Shown here: one piece after another, positions 25,782 to 34,217 of the stretch
How positions within the stretch are numbered: position 1 is the first letter of the stretch
Layout of the letters: each line of letters starts with the position of its first letter
NCBI RefSeq assembly: GCF_016234775.1
Contig: NZ_JACRAH010000021.1
Location: 124,001 to 188,000, forward strand
Length of the DNA: 64,000 nt
Origin: Aquabacterium sp.
GTDB lineage: Bacteria > Pseudomonadota > Gammaproteobacteria > Burkholderiales > Burkholderiaceae_C
Direction: 5' to 3'
Position numbers and translations under genes: made by a program
Notes under the pieces: generated by a model
Told to the model about the DNA's origin: nothing
The model's input: only the letters and a program-made list of their open reading frames with translations
Database searches by the model: none

Positions 25782-26705
25782 TCAGGCTCGATCGGCCACG
25801 CGTTCACCCAGCAGGCCTTGAGGCCGCAAGGTCAGCACGAGGATGAGCACGGTGAAGGCGAAGATATCCTGGTAGTTGCTGCCCAGCACGCCACCGGTCA
25901 GGTCGCCGATATAACCCGCACCCATGGCTTCGATCACGCCCAGCAGCACGCCGCCCACCATGGCGCCGCCCAGGTTGCCGATGCCGCCAAACACGGCGGC
26001 CGTGAAGGCCTTCAGACCGGGCAGAAAGCCCATGGTGTGCTGCACCGAGCCATAGTTGGCCGCCCACATCACACCGGCCAGGGCCGCCAGGGCGGCACCA
26101 ATGATGAATGTCGCCGAGATGACTTTGTCGGGCTGCACCCCCATCAGTTGCGCCACACGCGGGTTCTCGGCCGTGGCGCGCATGGCCCGGCCCAGCTTCG
26201 TGCCGTTGATCAGGAACATCAAGCCAGCCAGCGTCACCGCGGTCACACCCAGAATGAGGATCTGCACCATGTTGATCGAAGCGCCCAGGATCTCGTAGGG
26301 CTCATCAGGCAGCAGGATCGGGTACGGCTTGTAGTCAGGCTTCCAGATGATCATGGCCAGGGTCTGCAACAGCAGTGACATGCCCATGGCGGTGATCAGC
26401 GGCGCCAGGCGCGGTGCGTTGCGCAAGGGCCGGTAAGCCAGCTTCTCGATCAGGTAGTTCAGGGCCATGCAGGCCAGCATCGCCACCACCAGCGAGATCG
26501 CCAGCACGGCCCAGCCAGGCAGGCCGCTGTCGGCCAGATGGGTGACGACCGTCCAGCTCACCAGGGCCCCGACCATGAGCACCTCGCCGTGGGCGAAGTT
26601 GATCAGGTTGATGATCCCGTAGACCATGGTGTAGCCCAGTGCCACGAGCGCATACATGCTGCCCAGCACCAGGCCGTTGATCAGTTGTTGAATGAAGGTA
26701 TCCAC
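25782..26705 (-). CDS. livH: branched-chain amino acid-type ABC transporter permease LivH
   Basis: Permease partner of LivM, about 307 residues, with eight or so membrane helices and the LivH opening FIQQLINGLVLGSMYALVALGYTMVYGIINLINFAHGE split over the first helices. The GTG at 26705 is preferred: it gives the family's usual length. The upstream in-frame ATG at 26733-26735 lies inside the stem-loop of a clear terminator and would add ten unlikely residues. First gene of livHMGF. No livK-type binding protein gene is adjacent. Confidence 0.9.
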   Translation of the reverse strand: MDTFIQQLINGLVLGSMYALVALGYTMVYGIINLINFAHGEVLMVGALVSWTVVTHLADSGLPGWAVLAISLVVAMLACMALNYLIEKLAYRPLRNAPRLAPLITAMGMSLLLQTLAMIIWKPDYKPYPILLPDEPYEILGASINMVQILILGVTAVTLAGLMFLINGTKLGRAMRATAENPRVAQLMGVQPDKVISATFIIGAALAALAGVMWAANYGSVQHTMGFLPGLKAFTAAVFGGIGNLGGAMVGGVLLGVIEAMGAGYIGDLTGGVLGSNYQDIFAFTVLILVLTLRPQGLLGERVADRA

Positions 26706-26721
26706 GAGCTTCGCGACATGC

Positions 26722-26746
26722 AAAAAGCCCGCCATGTAGGCGGGCT
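26722..26746 (-). terminator. Rho-independent terminator between the aldehyde dehydrogenase gene and livH
   Basis: On the minus strand AGCCCGCC pairs with GGCGGGCT across a five-base loop and is followed by five T residues, 28 bases after the dehydrogenase stop. It ends about 17 bases before the livH start, leaving no room for a normal promoter between the two. Confidence 0.88.
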
Positions 26747-26773
26747 GAGATGATCAGGCGTCGGGATTATCGG

Positions 26774-28246
26774 TCAGAACAGCGATGGCAGACGCAGGGA
26801 ATCCACTGTCCAGCGGATCATCTTCTGCTTCAGGCCCGTGTAGGGCGGGAAGAACATCTTGGCCATCAGCACCGGGCCGGACTTCAGCACGGCACGCTCA
26901 TGCGAGAAAGCCTTGAAGCCGAACTCGCCGTGGGCGCTGCCGATGCCGGAGTTGTTCACGCCACCGAACGGCAGGTTGCCGTGGGCGTAGTGCAGCACCA
27001 CGTGGTTGATGGCCACGCCACCGGAGCTGGTCTGGGCCAGGATCTGGCGCATGCGCGCCTTGTTCTTGCTGAAGATGTACAGGGCCAGGGGCTTGGGCGC
27101 CGCGTTGATCTGGCGCACCACCTCGCTGATGTCGCGGTAGGTGATCACGGGCAGCACCGGGCCGAAGATTTCTTCAGACATGATGCTGGCGTTGGCGGGG
27201 GCCTGCTCGATCAGCGTGGGCGAGATGTAGCAGCCGGGGATGTCTACATCGCCACCGATCAGCACCTTGGCACCCTTGTCCTTGGCGTCCTGCAGCAGGC
27301 CGGCAATGCGCTGGGTGTGGCGCTGGTTGATCACGCGGGTGAAGTCCGGGCTCTTGCGCTGGGCTTCGGGCGTGGCGCCAAAGCGCTCGGCGATCACTTC
27401 ACGGCAGGCCGCCACGAAACGGTCCTTGACCGACTCGTGCACATACAGGTGGTCCGGTGCCACGCAGATCTGGCCGCAGTTGGTGAACTTGCCCCACAGC
27501 AGGGTCTGGGCCGACAGCTTCAGGTCAGCGGACTCATCGACGATCACGGGCGACTTGCCACCCAGCTCCAGCGTGACGCTGGTCAGGTGCTTGGCGGCCG
27601 CTGCCATCACGACCTTGCCCACGGCAGGCGAGCCGGTGAAGAAGATGTGGTCGAAGGGCAGCTCCAGCAAGGCTTGCGAGGTCTGCAAGGCGCCTTCGAA
27701 CAGCGCCACTTCATTGCTCGGGAAGATCTCGGCGATCACCTCGGCCATCACGGCGCTGACGGCGGGCGTCATCTCCGAGGGCTTGAGGATGGCCGTGTTG
27801 CCGGCAGCCAGGGCCGACACCAGCGGGCCGAAGCACAGGTTGAGCGGGAAGTTCCACGGCGCGACGATCAGGCAACGCCCACGTGGCTGGTACTCGATCC
27901 AGCTCTGCGTGAACATGGTGGCCATCGTGGGCCACACGCGCTTGGGCGTGGACCACTTCTTGAGATGGGAGATCGCGTGGCGGATCTCATCCAGAACGGG
28001 CATGAACTCGGTGGCCTCCACTTCGGACGCCGGCTTGCGGTAGTCCAGCTGGAAGGCGTTGTAGAACGCTTCACGTCGGGCCATCATGGCATGGCGCAGC
28101 TTCTTCAAGCGGGCGATGCGCTCGGCGACGGTCGATTCACGCCAGGCGGTTGCCGTGGCGAGTTGCGACTCGAACACCCGCTGAATGTCAGCAGGGTTGG
28201 ATTCGCCGGTGTTTGGGTCAACGATGTGCATATTGGGTCGGTTCAT
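26774..28246 (-). CDS. aldehyde dehydrogenase (class 3 / coniferyl aldehyde dehydrogenase-like)
   Basis: NAD(P)-dependent oxidation of an aldehyde to its acid; 490 residues. Landmarks: APWNFPLNLCFGPLVSALAAGN (130-150 region), NAD-binding FTGSPAVGK, general base Glu227 (LELGGKSP) and catalytic Cys261 (GQICVAPDH). The HH-rich LHYAHGNLPFGGVNNSGIG near the end is typical of class 3/ALDH-family fatty and aromatic aldehyde enzymes. The ATG at 28246 is chosen because GGAGACAAGC precedes it. Preceded by the H1-like gene 31 bases upstream. Substrate not determinable; the product name is the usual one for this subgroup. Confidence 0.88.
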   Translation of the reverse strand: MNRPNMHIVDPNTGESNPADIQRVFESQLATATAWRESTVAERIARLKKLRHAMMARREAFYNAFQLDYRKPASEVEATEFMPVLDEIRHAISHLKKWSTPKRVWPTMATMFTQSWIEYQPRGRCLIVAPWNFPLNLCFGPLVSALAAGNTAILKPSEMTPAVSAVMAEVIAEIFPSNEVALFEGALQTSQALLELPFDHIFFTGSPAVGKVVMAAAAKHLTSVTLELGGKSPVIVDESADLKLSAQTLLWGKFTNCGQICVAPDHLYVHESVKDRFVAACREVIAERFGATPEAQRKSPDFTRVINQRHTQRIAGLLQDAKDKGAKVLIGGDVDIPGCYISPTLIEQAPANASIMSEEIFGPVLPVITYRDISEVVRQINAAPKPLALYIFSKNKARMRQILAQTSSGGVAINHVVLHYAHGNLPFGGVNNSGIGSAHGEFGFKAFSHERAVLKSGPVLMAKMFFPPYTGLKQKMIRWTVDSLRLPSLF

Positions 28247-28277
28247 GCTTGTCTCCATCGATCAGGTCAGCCGGCAC

Positions 28278-28832
28278 TCAGGCCTTGGTTTTGACAGCCT
28301 TTTTGGCGACTGTTTGAGCGGTGGCTTTCTTGGCGGCCGCTTTCTTCGCTGGGGCTTTGGTGGCCACCGTCTTCTTGGCCGGCGCCTTCTTCTTGTCTTC
28401 CACAGCCTTCACGGCGACGGCCTTCTTAACGGCAGCCGTCTTGACCGGTGCCTTCTTCACGGCAGCCGACTGTTGAGCGGGTGCCTTCTCGGCTTTCACC
28501 ACCACCTTCTTGGCCGGTACCGCTTTGCTCTCGACCTTAGGCTGCGCAGCAGGGATCGCAGCCGCACCACCCAGACCAGCACGAATCAAACGGTCAACCA
28601 GGGCATTGAGGTTCACGCCTTCGCGCTCGGCCATCTCACGCAACTGGCGCGCCAGATCAATGTGCAGCTTCACGGCAAAGGGCAGCAATCCCGCAGCCTG
28701 ATCCATCTTGCGCTGCTCACGGCGATCTGGCAAGGCGGTGGACCCTTGCGCGAAACGGCCTGGAATCGCAGCTTTCTGCATCTGGCCTGTGATCTTCTTG
28801 CCGAGGTGTTTTACCAGATCAGTTTTCTTCAT
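28278..28832 (-). CDS. histone-H1-like Lys/Ala/Pro-rich protein
   Basis: A 184-residue protein in two parts. Residues 1-90 form a short folded region with FAVKLHIDLARQLREMAEREGVNLNALVDRLIRAG divided over two helices, reminiscent of ribbon-helix-helix or HicB-type C-terminal segments. Residues 95-184 are a disordered tail of AAKK, KKAPAK and KKTVA repeats like eukaryotic H1 C-tails and bacterial H1-like or PhaF-type proteins. DNA binding is a reasonable inference. PhaF-like phasins share the tail, but the phasin helix is not evident. Probably cotranscribed with the aldehyde dehydrogenase. Confidence 0.72.
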   Translation of the reverse strand: MKKTDLVKHLGKKITGQMQKAAIPGRFAQGSTALPDRREQRKMDQAAGLLPFAVKLHIDLARQLREMAEREGVNLNALVDRLIRAGLGGAAAIPAAQPKVESKAVPAKKVVVKAEKAPAQQSAAVKKAPVKTAAVKKAVAVKAVEDKKKAPAKKTVATKAPAKKAAAKKATAQTVAKKAVKTKA

Positions 28833-29013
28833 GTGTCAGTGGTGCAGCCCCGAGAGGGGACAATAGAGACCTTGAACGCTGAGGCCCATCGGGCTTTCAG
28901 GCACGGGCTGCACGGTATCTGAATACACAGCGGCCCACAATCCCGCGATTGTGCACTGACTGTGCAAGCGTTCACACTCCCGCGGCTTACGCAACAACCC
29001 TGATTCCTGTCTC

Positions 29014-29274
29014 ATGGCGCCACTTCAACAAATCACCTTCGAGCTTCGCGGCGAATTCATCACCCTGGACAAACTGCTCAAGGCCTGCAGCCTGGCCGAC
29101 AGCGGCGGGCGCGCCAAGACCATGGTAGCCGAGGGCCGCGTGCAGGTCGATGGACAGGATGAACTGCGCAAAACCGCCAAGATCCGTGCCGGCCAGGTGG
29201 TGAGCGTGCAAGGCGCCCGCATCAAGGTGGTACCTGAAGCGCCGTCCGAATCTACCGACCAGGCGAACACGTAA
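29014..29274 (+). CDS. S4-domain RNA-binding protein (YbcJ-like)
   Basis: An 86-residue protein almost entirely made of one S4 RNA-binding domain: ITLDKLLKACSLADSGGRAKTMVAEGRVQVDGQ, read across residues 16-48, matches the conserved S4 loop, followed by KIRAGQVVSVQGARIKV. Members such as YbcJ associate with ribosomal or structured RNA. The ATG follows CTGATTCCTGTCTC with only a weak ribosome-binding site. It precedes the acyl-CoA synthetase by 88 bases. Confidence 0.87.
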   Translation: MAPLQQITFELRGEFITLDKLLKACSLADSGGRAKTMVAEGRVQVDGQDELRKTAKIRAGQVVSVQGARIKVVPEAPSESTDQANT

Positions 29275-29362
29275 ATCGCGCAAACTGCGCAAATCCATGA
29301 CTATCCCTGTTTGAAGCGCGGGTTTTCTGCGGCAGGATGTCGGCTCCCACAAGGAGACCAGC

Positions 29363-31009
29363 ATGACCGACATCTTCGAGCAAGACCTGCCACGAACCGA
29401 AGCCAACTTCACCGCCTTCACGCCCCTGTCCTTCATCGAGCGGACGGCCACTGTCTACCCCAACAAGCTGGCCATCATCCACGGTGAACTGCGCCAGACC
29501 TGGGGCGAGACCTACAGCCGCTGCCGACAACTGGCCAGCGCCCTCACCCAACGTGGCATCGGCCTGGGCGACACCGTCGCCGTGATGCTGCCCAACACCC
29601 CACCCATGGTCGAAGCCCACTTCGGCATCCCCATGGCAGGCGCGGTGCTCAACACCCTGAACACCCGACTCGACCCTGAAGCCCTGGCCTTCATGCTGGA
29701 CCATGGCGAAGCCCGGGCCATCATCGTGGACCCGGAGTTCAGCGCCGTGATCGCCAAGGCCCTGGCCTTGCGCCAGACGCAGCGCGACATCCTGGTGATC
29801 GACACCGAAGACGCGCTCTACACCGGCAAGACCGAACGCATCGGCAGCCTCAGCTACAACGAACTGGTCGCCAGCGGCGATGCAAATTTCGACTGGCAGA
29901 TGCCCGCCGACGAGTGGCAGGCCATCAGCCTGAACTACACATCCGGCACCACCGGCAACCCCAAGGGCGTGGTCTACCACCACCGCGGCGCGGCCATGAA
30001 CGCCGTTTCCAACATCCTCGAATGGGACATGCCCAAGCACGCCACCTACCTGTGGACGCTGCCCATGTTCCACTGCAATGGCTGGTGCTTCCCCTGGACG
30101 GTGGCCGCACGCGCTGCCGTCAACGTGTGCCTGCGCCGCGTCGATCCCAAGGCCATCTTCGATGCCATCCGCACCCACAAGGTGAGCCATTACTGCGGTG
30201 CGCCCATCGTGCATGCCGCATTGGTGGCCGCGCCTGCAGACCTCAAGCAAGGCATCACGCACCAGGTCAAGGCCATGGTGGCGGGCGCCGCGCCCCCTGC
30301 CGCGATGATCGAAGGCATGGAGCAACTGGGCTTTGATCTGACCCACGTGTATGGCCTGACCGAGATCTACGGGCCGGCTGCCGTGTGCGTCAAGCACGAA
30401 GAGTGGGACCAGATGGATGTGGGCGAGCGCGCACGCCTGAACGCACGTCAGGGCGTGAACTACCACCTGCAGCGCAGCGTGACCGTGATGGACCCGATGA
30501 CCATGCAGCCCGTGCCCGCCGATGGCGAGACCATGGGCGAGATCATGTTCCGCGGCAACATCACGATGAAGGGCTACCTGAAGAACCCCAAGGCCACGCA
30601 GGAGGCCTTCAAGGGCGGCTGGTTCCATACCGGTGACCTGGCCGTGATGTACCCCGACGGCTACGTCAAGATCAAGGACCGCAGCAAGGACATCATCATC
30701 TCGGGTGGCGAGAACATCTCGTCCATCGAAGTGGAAGACGTGCTCTACCGCCACCCTGCCGTGATGGCCGCAGCCGTGGTGGCCAAGCCCGACGAGAAGT
30801 GGGGCGAAACGCCTTGCGCCTTCATCGAACTGAAGGCCGGCGCACAGGTCACCGTGGAAGACATCATTGCCCACTGCAAGCAGCATCTGGCGGGCTTCAA
30901 GGTGCCACGCGCCGTGGTGTTTGGCGAGGTACCCAAGACCTCCACGGGCAAGATCCAGAAGTTCGAGTTGCGCAAGCGGGCCGGCTCGGCTCAGGCCATC
31001 AACGTCTGA
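29363..31009 (+). CDS. AMP-forming acyl-CoA synthetase (medium-chain/AlkK-like)
   Basis: Activates a carboxylic acid with ATP and CoA, 548 residues. Visible adenylate-forming motifs: P-loop YTSGTTGNPKGVVYHHRG, VYGLTEIYGP, GWFHTGDLAVMYPDGYVKIKDRSKDIIISGG (split over A5-A8) and the C-terminal lysine context TSTGKIQKFELRKRA. FHCNGWCFPW is typical of the AlkK-like medium-chain or aryl acyl-CoA ligases in proteobacteria. AAGGAGACCAGC precedes the ATG, similar to the leaders at 28246 and 35830. Substrate chain length is inferred from the family. Confidence 0.9.
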   Translation: MTDIFEQDLPRTEANFTAFTPLSFIERTATVYPNKLAIIHGELRQTWGETYSRCRQLASALTQRGIGLGDTVAVMLPNTPPMVEAHFGIPMAGAVLNTLNTRLDPEALAFMLDHGEARAIIVDPEFSAVIAKALALRQTQRDILVIDTEDALYTGKTERIGSLSYNELVASGDANFDWQMPADEWQAISLNYTSGTTGNPKGVVYHHRGAAMNAVSNILEWDMPKHATYLWTLPMFHCNGWCFPWTVAARAAVNVCLRRVDPKAIFDAIRTHKVSHYCGAPIVHAALVAAPADLKQGITHQVKAMVAGAAPPAAMIEGMEQLGFDLTHVYGLTEIYGPAAVCVKHEEWDQMDVGERARLNARQGVNYHLQRSVTVMDPMTMQPVPADGETMGEIMFRGNITMKGYLKNPKATQEAFKGGWFHTGDLAVMYPDGYVKIKDRSKDIIISGGENISSIEVEDVLYRHPAVMAAAVVAKPDEKWGETPCAFIELKAGAQVTVEDIIAHCKQHLAGFKVPRAVVFGEVPKTSTGKIQKFELRKRAGSAQAINV

Positions 31010-31034
31010 ACCTGCCCATCAGACCACGCACGCA

Positions 31035-31517
31035 TCAGGTGATGGCCGCCCTGACCAGCTCAGGCAGGGCCGTCACCATGCGCAAGGTCTGGTCTGACAC
31101 GCCTTCCGGCGGCGCCACGCCGGAGGGATCCGTCAACGACACCTCCGTCCGGCCATCAGGCAAGGCGCGTATCAGCACCGTCCACGGCAACTCGGGCAAG
31201 GCCTGGCCATCAGCCTGACGCATGGGTGTCTGGCCGCCCTCGTCGCCCAAAACCAGCACGCGTGCTTCGCCCTGATCGGGCGCGCCACCGGGTGGCGTCA
31301 CCGCCGCCTTGAGCAACACAGGCAAGCCGCTGCGGCGAACCGAACGCTCGATCTGGCGAGCGGTTTCGTCTGCACCGTACTTGCTGGTCATCGTGATACG
31401 GGATCCGTACCCCTGCCTGTCTTTTTCCGGTTCATCGCGCTGAGGCCAGCGCCCGGCCACGAGCAGGATCAGCGCCATGCAACCTGTCATCCAGTATCGA
31501 GTCATGCGCATATGCAC
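31035..31517 (-). CDS. exported hypothetical protein, possibly DUF302-like
   Basis: A 160-residue protein with an N-terminal hydrophobic signal or anchor (about 9-22, WMTGCMALILLVAG; a lipobox is not clear). The remainder contains ADETARQIERSVRRSGL, then a proline/glycine-rich loop and a C-terminal ALPDGRTEVSLTDPSG with a helix. That order, an opening helix with an [A/D]xTxxxIExxV pattern and a closing vxyxDP strand, is reminiscent of DUF302 proteins, but the match is weak. Convergent with the acyl-CoA synthetase (25-base gap); divergent from the diguanylate cyclase. Confidence 0.6.
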   Translation of the reverse strand: MHMRMTRYWMTGCMALILLVAGRWPQRDEPEKDRQGYGSRITMTSKYGADETARQIERSVRRSGLPVLLKAAVTPPGGAPDQGEARVLVLGDEGGQTPMRQADGQALPELPWTVLIRALPDGRTEVSLTDPSGVAPPEGVSDQTLRMVTALPELVRAAIT

Positions 31518-31522
31518 CCTCC

Positions 31523-31536
31523 AGGTGTTGACACCT
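31523..31536. promoter_or_regulatory. palindrome in the divergent region before the diguanylate cyclase gene
   Basis: AGGTGT and ACACCT arms are separated by TG, just upstream of the minus-strand hypothetical gene. The remainder of 31518-31759 holds no gene. Candidate operator; regulator unknown. Confidence 0.28.
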
Positions 31537-31759
31537 TCAGATCAGGTCGGTCGCCGCAAGTTCAAGCCCCACCATGCGCCTTGACGTTTCGTGATGTAAA
31601 GCCACCTGGCGCGCCCTGTCAAATCAGGGTTTGGCGCACGTAAATATCCCAACCCACAGGCACAACTTTGTGCGTAACATCGCTGCTTCAAGTGATCGGC
31701 CCATCGAGAAAAACAGCCGACACGGGAGTGTTGATTGCCGAGTTGCTGGAGCCTTGTGA

Positions 31760-34162
31760 ATGCCCGCTGCCCCGATTCCGTCAGATGAAAACCTCAGACT
31801 GACGGCACTGCGAGATCTCAATCTGCTGGATCAGGAAGGCGACCAGGAACTCAACCGGATCACGGCCTTGGCCGCCAGCGTGCTGGACGTGCCCATCTGC
31901 CTTGTCTCGCTGGTGGATGAAGAGCGCCTGTGGTTCGCCGCCCATCACGGCACAGATGGCAACCAGTGGCCGCGTGAGCTGAGCTTTTGCAGCCACGTGG
32001 TGCATGGCAAGCGGGCCATCATGGCCCATGATCTGCGCCTGGACGACCGTTTTGCGGACAACGACCTGGTCGTGCGCCGCCTGCCGCCCATGCGCTTTTA
32101 CGCCGGGGTGCCGCTGGTGTTCGGTGAAGACCAGGTGGTCGGCACCCTGTGCGTGATGGACCAGCGCCCCCGCCCCGATTTCGATGAGCGCAAACTGCAG
32201 CAACTGATCCGCTTCAGCGAGATCGTGCATGACCAGATCCGCCTGCGTCAGGCCAGGCTAGAAGCACAACAGGCCCATACCTTGTTTTCATCCGGCCCCG
32301 TGGGCACCGTGGTGTGGGACAAGCAGATGCCACCTCACCCTGTCTACCTGTCCGACAACCTGCCTGACATCATCGGCAAGCGCTTGTCTGATGAGTTGCG
32401 CAACGAGCAGCCCTACATCGACATCGTCCACCCGGAAGACCAGGAGGCGATGCGCAGCAGCCTCAGCAGCCACCATCAAGGCTGCCTGCCACACCTCGAG
32501 ATCAGCTACCGGCTGCGCCCTTCTCCGCGCGGCACACGCTGGGTGCATCAGGTCAACAAGGCCGATTACAACGAGGCGGGCGAGCTCGAACGCATCCGCA
32601 GTTACCTGTTCGACCTGACCCGCCAGAAGCAACTGGAGTCCTCCATCGAGGCCACCAAGGAACGGCTCTACCTCGCGCTCGAATCGGCCCGCATCGGCAC
32701 CTGGGACGTCAACAACCAGACGCAGGAGTTGCTCATCAACGCACGCGCGGCCAGCATGATGGGCTACCGCGAAGATGAGGTCGAGCACAACAACCACAGC
32801 TGGCTGGATCTCGTCCACCCGCATGACCGCGTCAGCATCGACCGCGCCACGTCGGACTACCGCAACCCCGCCATGGATGTGGTCGCGCTGGAATACCGCA
32901 TCCGGCACAAGCGTGGTCACTACGTCTGGGTGCAAAGCCATGGCCGCGCCGTCGAGCGCGAGGGCAACGGGCGACCGCGCCGCATCGTGGGCACGCTGAT
33001 CGACATCACCGACAGCAAGCAACAGGAATCCTTGCGCAACCGCCAGCGCCAGTTGCTCAATCTGCTCAACCAGGCGCAAACCAGCTTCCTGCTCAACCGC
33101 AATGTGCAGGATGCCTGCGAGGCCTTGTTCGAACCTTTGCTGCGCATCAGCGACAGCGCCTTCGGCTTCATCGGCATCGTGCAGCACAACGAGCGTGGCC
33201 AGCCCTACCTGAACGTGCCCACCATCTCCGATCTGGACTGGCGCAGCAGCAAGGCTCGCCCTGGCCATTACGAGCGCCGTGCCGAAGGCATGCAGTTCCA
33301 CCAGCTCGACAACCTGTTTGGCCATGTGGTGACGCACAACACCATCGTGCTGACCAACGAGCCCGGCACCCACCATGCCAGCCAGGGCACGCCCAACGGC
33401 CACCCGCAGCTGCGCAACTTCCTGGGCATGCCCATCCGCTTTGACAACAAGGTGCTGGGCATGATCGCGCTGGGCAACCGCCCGGACGGCTTCGACGAGC
33501 AGATGGTGCAATTGCTTGAGCCGCTCGTTGTCACGCTGGGCACCCTCTTCCATGCGCGGGATCAGGAAGTGGCCCGCGTCAACGCCGAGCAGGAACTGCT
33601 GCGCCTGGCGACACGCGATGCCTTGACCGGCCTGGCCAACCGCCGCCACTTCTTCGACATCGCCGAGACCAGCCTGGTGCAGACCCGCCGCTATGGCACC
33701 CCCATGACCGTGGCCCTGCTCGATCTGGATCACTTCAAGCACATCAACGACACGCATGGCCATGCCGCAGGTGATGCCGTGCTCAACGCCTTCTCCGAGA
33801 TCCTGCGTGCGTCACTTCGCGACACGGACACCCCGGCCCGCGTGGGCGGCGAAGAATTCGCCGTGCTGCTGACCAACACGCCCTTGAACGAAGCCCTCAT
33901 TGCGCTGGAACGGATTCGCCACACGCTGGACGAAACGCCCATCCACGTGGGAGGCCGCCCCATCTATGCCACCGTGTCGATCGGTGCAGTGCAGTGGAAC
34001 GCCAACCACCTCGATGTAGACGGCATGCTGGCCCATGCGGACGCTGCCCTGTACGCCGCCAAACGCCATGGCCGCAACCGCGTGCAGCTCTACCACGCAG
34101 AGCTGATGCAGATGGAAGCCACCGCCGCCACACCGCTGCGCGCGGCAAACGACGCAGCTTGA
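31760..34162 (+). CDS. GAF-PAS-PAS-GAF-GGDEF diguanylate cyclase
   Basis: Soluble 800-residue signalling enzyme predicted to make cyclic di-GMP. Domains in order: GAF (about 20-165, LDVPICLVSLVDEERLWF), a PAS-like region (about 175-290), a PAS/PAC domain (about 305-425, ending GTLIDITDSK), a second GAF (about 440-600) and GGDEF (about 625-790). The active-site GGEEF is at 696-700 and the inhibitory I-site RDTD at 687-690 is intact, so product inhibition is expected. No membrane segments. Upstream sensory ligands are unknown. Confidence 0.92.
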   Translation: MPAAPIPSDENLRLTALRDLNLLDQEGDQELNRITALAASVLDVPICLVSLVDEERLWFAAHHGTDGNQWPRELSFCSHVVHGKRAIMAHDLRLDDRFADNDLVVRRLPPMRFYAGVPLVFGEDQVVGTLCVMDQRPRPDFDERKLQQLIRFSEIVHDQIRLRQARLEAQQAHTLFSSGPVGTVVWDKQMPPHPVYLSDNLPDIIGKRLSDELRNEQPYIDIVHPEDQEAMRSSLSSHHQGCLPHLEISYRLRPSPRGTRWVHQVNKADYNEAGELERIRSYLFDLTRQKQLESSIEATKERLYLALESARIGTWDVNNQTQELLINARAASMMGYREDEVEHNNHSWLDLVHPHDRVSIDRATSDYRNPAMDVVALEYRIRHKRGHYVWVQSHGRAVEREGNGRPRRIVGTLIDITDSKQQESLRNRQRQLLNLLNQAQTSFLLNRNVQDACEALFEPLLRISDSAFGFIGIVQHNERGQPYLNVPTISDLDWRSSKARPGHYERRAEGMQFHQLDNLFGHVVTHNTIVLTNEPGTHHASQGTPNGHPQLRNFLGMPIRFDNKVLGMIALGNRPDGFDEQMVQLLEPLVVTLGTLFHARDQEVARVNAEQELLRLATRDALTGLANRRHFFDIAETSLVQTRRYGTPMTVALLDLDHFKHINDTHGHAAGDAVLNAFSEILRASLRDTDTPARVGGEEFAVLLTNTPLNEALIALERIRHTLDETPIHVGGRPIYATVSIGAVQWNANHLDVDGMLAHADAALYAAKRHGRNRVQLYHAELMQMEATAATPLRAANDAA

Positions 34163-34217
34163 GTTACCGTATCGGGTGGAGCCATCCAGTGCATCCACCA
34201 CGACACGCACTCAAGCC

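Noticed and set aside
23105..26705. A urea-type (urtBCDE) transporter instead of liv
   Set aside because: No urtA or urease genes are adjacent and the permease landmarks fit LivH/LivM; the substrate remains open, so liv names are kept by architecture only.
28300..28480. Repeat-like AAG/GCC-rich stretch
   Set aside because: It is the coding sequence of the Lys/Ala-rich tail of the H1-like protein, not a DNA repeat element.
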